From Hyphomicrobiales bacterium (GTDB lineage Bacteria > Pseudomonadota > Alphaproteobacteria > Rhizobiales > Aestuariivirgaceae), in NCBI GenBank assembly GCA_026996935.1, contig JALWJW010000333.1, positions 1 to 11,607 of the forward strand: 11,607 nucleotides of DNA, given 5' to 3'. The translations under genes were made by a program, and so were the position numbers. Of this stretch, positions 1 through 5,283 are shown in pieces. Numbering within the stretch: position 1 is the stretch's first letter; every line of letters begins with the position of its first letter. The notes below the pieces were generated by a model, which was not told the origin of the DNA, made no database searches, and worked only from the letters and a program-made list of their open reading frames with translations.

Positions 1-196
1 CCAAAACCTGGTTCGGTTGATTATTCTCATCAAACAAGGAAATAGCATGAACGGGTGTTAGGGTACGAAGGGCAGCATTTTCAAGAGGACGCGAGGAAGA
101 ACAGGCTGCAAGCAGCACGGCAGCAGTAATGAGTATTACCGTTGTTTTTAAATGCCCCTTAACACCACGAGATGACGTGGAAATATTCCTCGACAT
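1..196 (-). CDS. Putative lipoprotein, N-terminal part only (runs off left edge)
   Basis: An open frame of 65 codons starts at the ATG on the complement of 194-196 and reaches the window edge without a stop. The N-terminus is basic, followed by a hydrophobic stretch (VILITAAVLL) and a lipobox-like LLAAC ending at about residue 32, then serines, so it reads as a type II signal peptide with the cysteine becoming the lipidated first residue. A Ser follows the Cys, which in the usual sorting rules would favour the outer membrane or periplasmic face. A GGGG-containing Shine-Dalgarno-like sequence lies about 10 bases before the ATG. It follows argC on the same strand after a gap of 132 bases. The visible mature part (about 33 residues) has no motif I recognise, so no function is proposed. 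Confidence 0.72.
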   Translation of the reverse strand, partial: MSRNISTSSRGVKGHLKTTVILITAAVLLAACSSSRPLENAALRTLTPVHAISLFDENNQPNQVL

Positions 197-236
197 TGTT
201 TTCTACCCCTTTGGGGCTCCTACCCTTTTTGCAGGC

Positions 237-265
237 ATAGGAGACCATTGTTAGCCTTACGTCAA
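237..265 (-). promoter_or_regulatory. Possible sigma-70-type promoter for the lipoprotein gene
   Basis: On the minus strand TTGACG (complement of 260-265) is followed after 17 bases by TCCTAT (complement of 237-242). The -35 matches the consensus at five of six positions, but the -10 matches only three of six. It lies about 40 bases upstream of the lipoprotein ATG. Plausible but weak. Confidence 0.3.
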
Positions 266-328
266 TCGTTTTCTGTCATGGTTTTGTTTCAAACGTATGT
301 TAAAGGCCAACTCAATCAATAAATTGAT

Positions 329-1372
329 TCAAGGGAACATGGTAACTTGTTGTAATCCTGAAGTTTCTTCCAGGCCAAACATTATATTGAAATTTTGAAG
401 TGCCTGACCGGCCGAACCTTTGACCAAATTGTCAAGCGTTGACATTAATATTACACGCCCTGGTACGCGGTCCTGATAAACGCCAAGCATGACTTTATTT
501 GAGCCACGAACATATTGGGTTGCTGGCAAAACCCCTTCAGGTGCCATATAGACGAAGGGTTCATCAGCATAGCGCGTTTCAAGGGCAGCTTTACAATCTT
601 GCGCGGTGGCACCATTGGCTAATTTTGCATAGGCTGAAATGTATTCACCACGCGACATCGGCACCAAGTGAGGGGTAAAACTGACAATAACGTCTTTATC
701 GGCGACTAAACTTAGTTCTTGCTCAATTTCCGGCGCATGACGGTGGTTTGCAACGGCGTATGTTGAAAAACCCTCACCAGCCTCGGCAAATAACGTATTC
801 TGTTTAAGGCCGCGCCCTGCCCCGGTAATGCCTGACTTTGCATCTATAATCAAATCATCTGCATCAATCAGCCCTGCTTTAACCAGTGGTAACAACAAAG
901 TCAAAACGGCGGTTGGATAACAACCGGGACAGGCTACAAGGTTGGCAGTTTTAAGGTCATCACGGTAATGTTCAGATAGGCCATAAACAGTTTGTTTTTG
1001 CAGCTCAAACTGGGTGCGTTCAACGCCGTACCATTGTTTATAGACTGCAGCATCACGCAGCCGGAAGTCGGCAGACATATCAATGACTTTTAGGTGTTTT
1101 GGCAAACTTGCGATGACTTCCTGGCTGGTTGCATGGGGCAGCCCGCAAAAAACCGCATCAATTTCGCTCCAGTCAACTTCATCAACCGTGACCAAATCAG
1201 GCAAACCTAAATCTGCAAGATGGGGAAAAACCTGATGCATGGGTTTGCCAGCATGGCTGTGGGCGGTGAGTGCTTTTATCTCAATATCGGGATGGCGGGC
1301 AGCAAGGCGAACCAAATCAGAACCTGTATAGCCAGATGCGCCAATAACGCCGATTGCGATTTTTTCTGCCAT
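329..1372 (-). CDS. argC: N-acetyl-gamma-glutamyl-phosphate reductase
   Basis: This cytoplasmic enzyme reduces N-acetylglutamyl 5-phosphate to N-acetylglutamate 5-semialdehyde with NADPH, the third step of arginine biosynthesis. The 347-residue product has the usual length of the ArgC type 1 family. Visible marks are the N-terminal NADP-binding loop GASGYTG (11-17), the FCGLPHA segment (75-81), the active-site PGCYPT with catalytic Cys151, SGITGAGR (180-187) and the NHRHAPEIEQ segment containing the catalytic His (about 212). The ATG at 1372 is preceded by AAAGGGA about 9 bases upstream. It lies downstream of rplM-rpsI on the same strand, a neighbourhood familiar from Rhizobiales, but a strong terminator after rpsI and a 327-base gap suggest it has its own promoter. 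A small 6-bp inverted repeat overlaps its stop codon but lacks a T-tract. Confidence 0.97.
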   Translation of the reverse strand: MAEKIAIGVIGASGYTGSDLVRLAARHPDIEIKALTAHSHAGKPMHQVFPHLADLGLPDLVTVDEVDWSEIDAVFCGLPHATSQEVIASLPKHLKVIDMSADFRLRDAAVYKQWYGVERTQFELQKQTVYGLSEHYRDDLKTANLVACPGCYPTAVLTLLLPLVKAGLIDADDLIIDAKSGITGAGRGLKQNTLFAEAGEGFSTYAVANHRHAPEIEQELSLVADKDVIVSFTPHLVPMSRGEYISAYAKLANGATAQDCKAALETRYADEPFVYMAPEGVLPATQYVRGSNKVMLGVYQDRVPGRVILMSTLDNLVKGSAGQALQNFNIMFGLEETSGLQQVTMFP

Positions 1373-1419
1373 TATTCCATTCCCTTTATTCTATCTATAT
1401 TTCAAAAAACCAGACCGCT

Positions 1420-1431
1420 CACAATTTTGTG
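1420..1431. promoter_or_regulatory. Small dyad (CACAA-TT-TTGTG) between argC and the sRNA promoter
   Basis: A perfect 5-bp inverted repeat with a 2-base centre lies about 50 bases upstream of argC and 13 bases upstream of the -35 of the divergent sRNA promoter. That is a reasonable place for an operator serving either side. Short AT-rich dyads are common by chance and no regulator can be named. Confidence 0.25.
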
Positions 1432-1443
1432 TAGGCTGTTTAT

Positions 1444-1472
1444 TTGAACAATCAATATGCAATACCTATATT
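1444..1472 (+). promoter_or_regulatory. Strong sigma-70-type promoter of the sRNA candidate
   Basis: TTGAAC (1444-1449) and TATATT (1467-1472) are separated by exactly 17 bases. Both boxes match five of six consensus positions, and the CTATAT beginning at 1466 also fits the alphaproteobacterial housekeeping -10. The expected start site is near A1479. No protein-coding frame follows; instead a structured segment and an intrinsic terminator follow. Confidence 0.65.
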
Positions 1473-1478
1473 CAATAT

Positions 1479-1607
1479 ATCAACGAGACGACAAGAGCCT
1501 TTATACAGGTTGTCCCCTCGCCTTAGTTAAAGAGGCTCTTGTCACCCCCGTCCTTTAGAAACTCTAGCGGACATAAGCCCCGAGAATCCTCCCTCTCGGG
1601 GTTTTTC
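1479..1607 (+). ncRNA. Candidate trans-acting small RNA, about 130 nt, three hairpins
   Basis: The transcript would start near 1479 from the promoter at 1444-1472 and end in the T-tract near 1607. Hairpin 1 pairs 1490-1500 with 1533-1543 (11 perfect pairs, plus a G-U and one more pair inside) and encloses a loop with a UCCCCUC segment (1513-1519). Hairpin 2 pairs 1550-1559 with 1563-1572 (one mismatch, one G-U, AAC loop). Hairpin 3 is the terminator, with loop AUCCUCCC. There is no ATG with a ribosome site inside, so it is read as noncoding. Stable hairpins with exposed CU-rich, anti-Shine-Dalgarno-like segments are a known layout of alphaproteobacterial trans-acting sRNAs such as the CCUCC-loop families. 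I cannot assign it to a named family. It lies antisense-free between rpsI and argC, opposite in strand to both. Confidence 0.68.
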
Positions 1608-1610
1608 TTT
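1578..1610 (+). terminator. Intrinsic terminator of the sRNA candidate
   Basis: An 8-bp perfect stem, CCCCGAGA (1578-1585) with TCTCGGGG (1594-1601), encloses an 8-base loop ATCCTCCC and is followed directly by TTTTTCTTT. The T-tract is only on the plus-strand side, so it terminates plus-strand transcription, although no plus-strand protein gene precedes it. Confidence 0.85.
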
Positions 1611-1640
1611 GTTCCAATACTCCAATCTCGAATACCAGAC

Positions 1641-1680
1641 ACAAAAAAACCCGATCGACCATTGCTGATCGATCGGGTTT
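1641..1680 (-). terminator. Intrinsic terminator of the rplM-rpsI operon
   Basis: Perfect 12-bp stem: 1647-1658 pairs with 1669-1680 (AAACCCGATCGA / TCGATCGGGTTT), with a 10-base loop. Read on the minus strand it is followed by a run of seven T (complement of 1643-1649). It sits 20 bases beyond the rpsI stop and should separate the ribosomal operon from argC. Confidence 0.9.
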
Positions 1681-1699
1681 GATTTGAAAACCAAATCGA

Positions 1700-2239
1700 T
1701 TAGCGTTTTGAGAACTGGAAGCTACGACGCGCTTTTGCACGACCGTATTTCTTACGTTCAACTTCACGCGCATCACGTGTCAGGAAGCCACCTTTTTTCA
1801 GAACCGGGCGAAGTGCTGGTTCGAAATTGATAAGTGCTCGTGAGATGCCGTGACGAAGCGCGCCAGCCTGACCAGAAAGACCACCGCCTTTAACAGTACA
1901 AACGACATCATACTGATCTTTGCGTTCCGCAGCTTCTGAAGGTTGTGAAATAACCATACGCAATGCCGGACGGGCGAAGTATTTTTCAAATTCACGGCCA
2001 TTCACAGTGATTTTGCCGTTACCAGGCTTAATCCAAACACGAGCGACAGCGTCTTTACGACGGCCAGTTGCATAAGCACGGCCCTGTTCATCAATTTTTG
2101 GATCAGGAAGAACTGCCGGTTCATCAGCAGGTGGTACATCTGCTGTTACTTCAACCGAAACAGTCTCAGTCACAACGGTCTCAGAAGACGCAGCAAGAAC
2201 AGCGCCGAGGTCTTCCAATGATTTCTTTTCGTCAGCCAT
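1700..2239 (-). CDS. rpsI: 30S ribosomal protein S9
   Basis: S9 is a component of the small ribosomal subunit whose C-terminal tail reaches into the P-site. The 179-residue product has the conserved body from about residue 53 (GRAYATGRRKDAVARVW) through GGGLSGQAGALRHGISRAL, KKGGFLTRD and the basic tail KKYGRAKARRSFQFSKR, with the terminal Lys-Arg expected of S9. The first roughly 50 residues are an acidic, Glu/Val/Pro-rich extension. Alphaproteobacterial S9 proteins usually have an extension, but from memory this one is about 20 residues longer than typical (about 155-160 total). The Shine-Dalgarno AAGGGA (complement of 2249-2254) lies within the last codons of rplM, 9 bases from the ATG, so the two genes are probably translationally coupled. 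Confidence 0.97.
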   Translation of the reverse strand: MADEKKSLEDLGAVLAASSETVVTETVSVEVTADVPPADEPAVLPDPKIDEQGRAYATGRRKDAVARVWIKPGNGKITVNGREFEKYFARPALRMVISQPSEAAERKDQYDVVCTVKGGGLSGQAGALRHGISRALINFEPALRPVLKKGGFLTRDAREVERKKYGRAKARRSFQFSKR

Positions 2240-2244
2240 TGATC

Positions 2245-2709
2245 TTAATCCCTTAGCGTATTTTTGACATTTGCAGCAGCGAAATCAATCGCAACTGGTT
2301 TTTGTGCTTCATGGCGATGTTCAGAACCGGCATAAATATACAAATTTTTCAACTGTTTGCGTGATAGAGGTCCACCAGGCATCATGCGTGTTACAGCTTT
2401 TTCCAAAACGCGTTCCGGAAATTTGCCGTCCAAAATTTCGCCAGCGATGGCTTGCTTTAGACCACCAGGGTGGTTTGTGTGACGGTAGTAAACTTTGTCT
2501 TGGCGTTTTTTACCAGTCAACAACACTTTTTCCGCATTGATAACAACGATATTGTCGCCACAATCAACGTGAGGGGTAAATGTTGGAAGATGTTTGCCGC
2601 GTAAACGGAATGCGATTTCTGAAGCTAAACGTCCTAGAACAACGTCTTTTGCATCAAATAACACCCAGTTCTTTTCGACCTCAGCGGGTTTCTGAGAGAA
2701 GGTTTTCAT
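2245..2709 (-). CDS. rplM: 50S ribosomal protein L13
   Basis: L13 is an early-assembly protein of the large ribosomal subunit. I place the start at the ATG at 2709, giving 154 residues beginning MKTFSQKPAEV, as in other alphaproteobacterial L13. An in-frame ATG 39 bases upstream would add a non-homologous leader and has no good ribosome site, while an AGGA lies 9 bases before the chosen start. The family signature is present: GRLAS, TFTPHVDCGDNIVVINAEK, and MMPGGPLSRKQLKNL followed by YAGSEHRHEAQ. rpsI begins 5 bases after its stop on the same strand, forming the classic L13-S9 operon. Confidence 0.97.
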   Translation of the reverse strand: MKTFSQKPAEVEKNWVLFDAKDVVLGRLASEIAFRLRGKHLPTFTPHVDCGDNIVVINAEKVLLTGKKRQDKVYYRHTNHPGGLKQAIAGEILDGKFPERVLEKAVTRMMPGGPLSRKQLKNLYIYAGSEHRHEAQKPVAIDFAAANVKNTLRD

Positions 2710-2777
2710 GTGTTTATGTCCTGCATATAAAAATGACGTGCACTCCAATGCCCGCCAACGAGTTATCTCGATGGCGT

Positions 2778-2806
2778 TATGTATGTTATTTATCAGGGTA
2801 GGTCAA
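2778..2806 (-). promoter_or_regulatory. Probable rplM-rpsI promoter
   Basis: On the minus strand TTGACC (complement of 2801-2806) is followed after 17 bases by TACATA (complement of 2778-2783). The -35 is a five of six match, the -10 is weaker. The start would fall near 2771, giving a leader of about 60 bases that contains a small CGAG-ATAA-CTCG hairpin (2759-2770) just at its 5' end. Confidence 0.45.
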
Positions 2807-2832
2807 CAGGCTATTTTGACCAGCAATATAAT
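2803..2832 (+). promoter_or_regulatory. Possible plus-strand promoter, overlapping the rplM -35
   Basis: A perfect TATAAT (2827-2832) lies 18 bases after TCAACA (2803-2808, four of six). The -35 overlaps the -35 of the opposite-facing rplM promoter. If used, it would give the glycosyltransferase gene a leader of about 130 bases. Confidence 0.4.
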
Positions 2833-2887
2833 TTTATTAAGCAAAATCAACAGCTTATCAAGGCGGTATTATTTTACCACACCTTAT

Positions 2888-2903
2888 TTTGATACAAATC
2901 AAA
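2888..2903. promoter_or_regulatory. FNR/FixK-type binding site (anaerobox)
   Basis: The perfect dyad TTTGAT-ACAA-ATCAAA contains TTGAT-N4-ATCAA at 2889-2902, the consensus for oxygen-responsive FNR/Anr/FnrN/FixK regulators. It is centred at 2895.5, about 75 bases before the proposed glycosyltransferase start. The nearest -10-like element downstream is TTTAAT (2940-2945), which would put the site near -56; relative to the TATAAT at 2827 the site would lie downstream of the start and could only repress. The motif match is seen directly; the regulation is inferred. Confidence 0.5.
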
Positions 2904-2969
2904 GCACCCTTTACAAAAACGGCCAAATTCACTAAGTCATTTAATAAATCAAGCAGAGGAGTTGCGATC

Positions 2970-3911
2970 TTGAAACCTTGCGTGTTCATTCAAACCAACC
3001 ATAAGCAAATACTTGGCGCGATTGTCGCCGAATACGCGCTAAAACGCAATTCTGCAAACGCAGACAAATTCGATGTCAAAATCTTACACCACAAAGATTT
3101 TGATTTTTTTCTTGCCCGTGAAGGGCAATCTTATTTGCGTGAAGGTCATCAGCGAATTTGGCGCAATAATGACTTACAATCATTCACCCTCACCCGCTTT
3201 ATGCCTCCTGAACAAATGGGTTATGAAGGGCGTTCGTTAGAAATTGATCCGGATATTTTTGCTGTTGGTGATGTTTGGGACCTTTTACAAATGGACATGG
3301 GCGGCAAAGCAGTGCTCGCACGGCCCCTACGGGGTAAAAAAGGTGCTGCAGGATATATGGCCACCAGTGTAATGTTGATGGACAATGCAAAACTCAAACA
3401 CTGGAAAGTTGAAGAGCAATTCAATGAAATGTTTGAAAATAAACGTGATTACGGCGAATGGATTGGGCTTAAACTTGAAGACCCCGACACTATTGGCATA
3501 ATGGATGAAGTTTGGAACGATCTTGACCGCTTAACCAAAGATACAAAAATGCTGCACACCACATTGCGGCGTACCCAGCCATGGAAAACTGGTTTACAAG
3601 CCGATTTCGTGCCGCGCGATAAAAAACCGGGCATTCCGTTTTCTGGTCCGGTGAACCGTTTGAAACGTAAAATCTTTGGTGATTATGCGTTTTTAGGTAA
3701 ATACCGCCAGCATCCAGACATCCGCCAGGAACAATTGTTCTTTGCCCTGCTGCAAGAATGTGTTGATAAGGGCATTGTAACGCCAGAAATGGTGAAAGAA
3801 CAAATGGCGCTTAATCATGTTCGCCATGATGCATTTGAGGTTTTGGAACGCACCCCACCACTGGATGATGTTTTGGCAGAAGTTGCAAAAGTGGAGCCTA
3901 TGGCGGCTTAG
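2970..3911 (+). CDS. GT8-like glycosyltransferase family protein (putative)
   Basis: The start is taken as the TTG at 2970, giving 313 residues beginning MKPCVFIQTN, because a GAGGAG Shine-Dalgarno lies 8 bases before it. An upstream in-frame ATG at 2889 lacks a ribosome site and overlaps the FNR-type dyad. There is no signal peptide or membrane segment, so the protein is cytoplasmic or peripheral. The layout resembles GT-A glycosyltransferases of the GT8 kind: an N-terminal alpha/beta opening, YEGRSLEIDPDIFAVGDVW (85-103) with a DPD (93-95) that fits the metal-binding DxD, SVMLMDNAKLKHW (133-145), then LHTTLRRTQPWKTG (195-208), comparable to the H...KPW region of GT8 enzymes. Donor and acceptor are unknown. 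It is a lone gene between divergent rplM and the convergent thioesterase gene. The family call rests on motif pattern only. Confidence 0.7.
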   Translation: MKPCVFIQTNHKQILGAIVAEYALKRNSANADKFDVKILHHKDFDFFLAREGQSYLREGHQRIWRNNDLQSFTLTRFMPPEQMGYEGRSLEIDPDIFAVGDVWDLLQMDMGGKAVLARPLRGKKGAAGYMATSVMLMDNAKLKHWKVEEQFNEMFENKRDYGEWIGLKLEDPDTIGIMDEVWNDLDRLTKDTKMLHTTLRRTQPWKTGLQADFVPRDKKPGIPFSGPVNRLKRKIFGDYAFLGKYRQHPDIRQEQLFFALLQECVDKGIVTPEMVKEQMALNHVRHDAFEVLERTPPLDDVLAEVAKVEPMAA

Positions 3912-3934
3912 GCACTGGCCCTGAGATATCATCT

Positions 3935-3973
3935 AAAAAACAAAACTTAACCGACACGCATTTATGCGTGTTG
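3935..3973 (-). terminator. Terminator of the thioesterase gene
   Basis: A stem of 9 pairs, 3952-3960 with 3965-3973 (core ACACGCA / TGCGTGT, one G-U), closes a 4-base TTTA loop. Read on the minus strand it is followed after a short spacer by an interrupted T-rich run (complement of 3935-3946). It begins 3 bases after the thioesterase stop. The plus-strand side lacks a T-tract, so it would serve the glycosyltransferase gene poorly. Confidence 0.6.
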
Positions 3974-3975
3974 CG

Positions 3976-4416
3976 TTAGAGCGAGATGTTACCAACGTAA
4001 TATGTTAGCTCCAAATGAGATAAGATGTCGCCAGACTGCGAACGGATTTGGACATCTCCCACCGCTAAAGTGCGACCGTGCTTGATTAGCTTGACGTTGC
4101 AAAGAAGCGGTTCAGGTTTTGGTTTTCGCAAAAAGCTACAGGTCAGATTTGTTGTTACCGACAATTTTGCAGATTCCCCGTGGTGTGCTAACAGCAAGAA
4201 ATACATGGCAAAGTCTGCCAATTCCATTTGTGTGGGGCCTGACACGGTTCCGCCCGGGCGCAACTGGTTCTCACCTGCACTTAGGGACATTTCCACAGCA
4301 TCAACTTTAAGTGTCTTTACATCGTATCGCTGGCCATTTGCAAAAGCTTGAGGAAACTCTTTTTCCAGATACCTCATAACCGCAGATGTGTCCCATTTCA
4401 GTTGATCGCGTGACAT
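3976..4416 (-). CDS. PaaI-family hotdog-fold acyl-CoA thioesterase
   Basis: A single hotdog domain of 146 residues, the normal size for small PaaI/YbgC-like thioesterases that hydrolyse acyl-CoA esters in the cytoplasm. The ATG at 4416 (MSRDQLKW) is preferred, since AGAGGA lies 11 bases upstream; a TTG 24 bases earlier is possible but overlaps this ribosome site. The hotdog helix region is LRPGGTVSGPTQMELADFA (52-70), with Asp68 at the position of the usual catalytic acid, followed by beta strands TTNLTCSFLRKPKPE and LIKHGRTLAVGDVQI. Substrate is unknown. Orthologues of this type near rplM are familiar in Rhizobiales, and the crotonase and CoA-binding genes close by fit a CoA-related setting. 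Confidence 0.85.
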   Translation of the reverse strand: MSRDQLKWDTSAVMRYLEKEFPQAFANGQRYDVKTLKVDAVEMSLSAGENQLRPGGTVSGPTQMELADFAMYFLLLAHHGESAKLSVTTNLTCSFLRKPKPEPLLCNVKLIKHGRTLAVGDVQIRSQSGDILSHLELTYYVGNISL

Positions 4417-4473
4417 TGAAATTTGTTTCCTCTTCCACAAGCGGTAAAGTTTTTCTATGATTGATTACGGCAC

Positions 4474-4488
4474 GCCATACTTTATGGC
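4474..4488. promoter_or_regulatory. Dyad GCCATA-CTT-TATGGC in a divergent promoter region
   Basis: A perfect 6-bp inverted repeat with a 3-base centre lies in the 92 bases between the divergently oriented thioesterase and periplasmic-protein genes. The position suits an operator controlling both. I found no convincing -35/-10 pair in either direction here, so the site is only a candidate. Confidence 0.3.
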
Positions 4489-4508
4489 AGATAACGAGAT
4501 AAAGGTAG

Positions 4509-5261
4509 ATGCAAAAAAGAATACGACCGCCATTATTATTGGCCATCTTTTGGGCCATATCAAGCTTGTCATTTTCAGCCAGTATTGCGGCCGTTAAAGA
4601 TCAATCGCGCCTGCCAGCTCCGCAAACCTCGCCTTTAGACACAAAAAACCCCTCACCTATCCCTGACGAACTGTTAGAAAAAAGCCCGAATTCTCAATCA
4701 GAAAACCCACTACCTTTAGCGCCAAAAACACTGCCAAAAACTGTTCCAGAAGCCGAGCCAGAAACAGCACCTATCAAGGAACCTGTTGAACCCCATGAAG
4801 GATTTGATATTGAAGATATTCCTGCCATCGAACAGATCGCGCTGACTTTAGACATTGCAAAAAGAGCTATTAATGCGTTTGCACAAGTGGGAACACGGTA
4901 TGATGATAAGGGCTTAAATGATTATCCGACACTTAAAGAGTTTGTTGAAAAAACCGATGCTGGAAAAGCGCTGGAAAAAGAAATCCAACAACATGGCTTT
5001 AAAGACATTGTTGAGTGGAATAACGCTATTATGAATGTTAATTTTGCTTATGGTGCATTAATTGAAGACCCGACCCATGAAATTCGACAGCAAATTCAGG
5101 AAGTCCGTGAAAGCACAACCTTAACAGATAAGAAAAAACTACGCATTATTGCCAGCCTTAATGCGTTAATTCCACCTAAGTCGAATATTAAAATTATTCG
5201 CCAACTCAATGACATACCTGAATATCGTAAGAAATTGAATCTATTGAACCCAACTGAATAA
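4509..5261 (+). CDS. Secreted (periplasmic) protein of unknown function
   Basis: The 250-residue product starts with MQKRIRPPLLLAIFWAIS, a basic N-terminus and hydrophobic core with a likely signal peptidase I site near residues 25-28 (SIA-A). Residues about 30-98 are a low-complexity Pro/Glu/Ser-rich linker (many PxP and xPExEP units). The remainder (99-250) is mainly helical and charged, including RAINAFAQVGTRYDDKGL, EFVEKTDAGKALEKEI and GFKDIVEWNNAIMNVNFAY, probably a small periplasmic helical domain. Rhizobiales carry unnamed proteins of similar pattern, but I know no function. The ATG has only a close AAAGG before it (3-base spacing), so initiation may be weak. The crotonase gene begins 22 bases downstream, suggesting co-transcription. 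Confidence 0.82.
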   Translation: MQKRIRPPLLLAIFWAISSLSFSASIAAVKDQSRLPAPQTSPLDTKNPSPIPDELLEKSPNSQSENPLPLAPKTLPKTVPEAEPETAPIKEPVEPHEGFDIEDIPAIEQIALTLDIAKRAINAFAQVGTRYDDKGLNDYPTLKEFVEKTDAGKALEKEIQQHGFKDIVEWNNAIMNVNFAYGALIEDPTHEIRQQIQEVRESTTLTDKKKLRIIASLNALIPPKSNIKIIRQLNDIPEYRKKLNLLNPTE

Positions 5262-5283
5262 ATGAACCCTCAAGGCCTTTTTC

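Noticed and set aside
314..329. argC terminator (AATCAA-TAAA-TTGATT over the stop codon)
   Set aside because: The stem is six AT-rich pairs and no T-tract follows on the minus strand.
1564..1776. 70-codon minus-strand reading frame across the rpsI end and both terminators
   Set aside because: It overlaps rpsI in another frame and runs through two terminator hairpins; no ribosome site or recognisable product.
2889..2969. N-terminal extension of the glycosyltransferase from the ATG at 2889
   Set aside because: No Shine-Dalgarno, the ATG lies within the FNR-type dyad, and a strong GAGGAG precedes the TTG at 2970, where the family-like sequence begins.
4025..4351. 108-codon plus-strand frame inside the thioesterase gene
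   Set aside because: Antisense shadow of a recognised hotdog-fold protein; no ribosome site.
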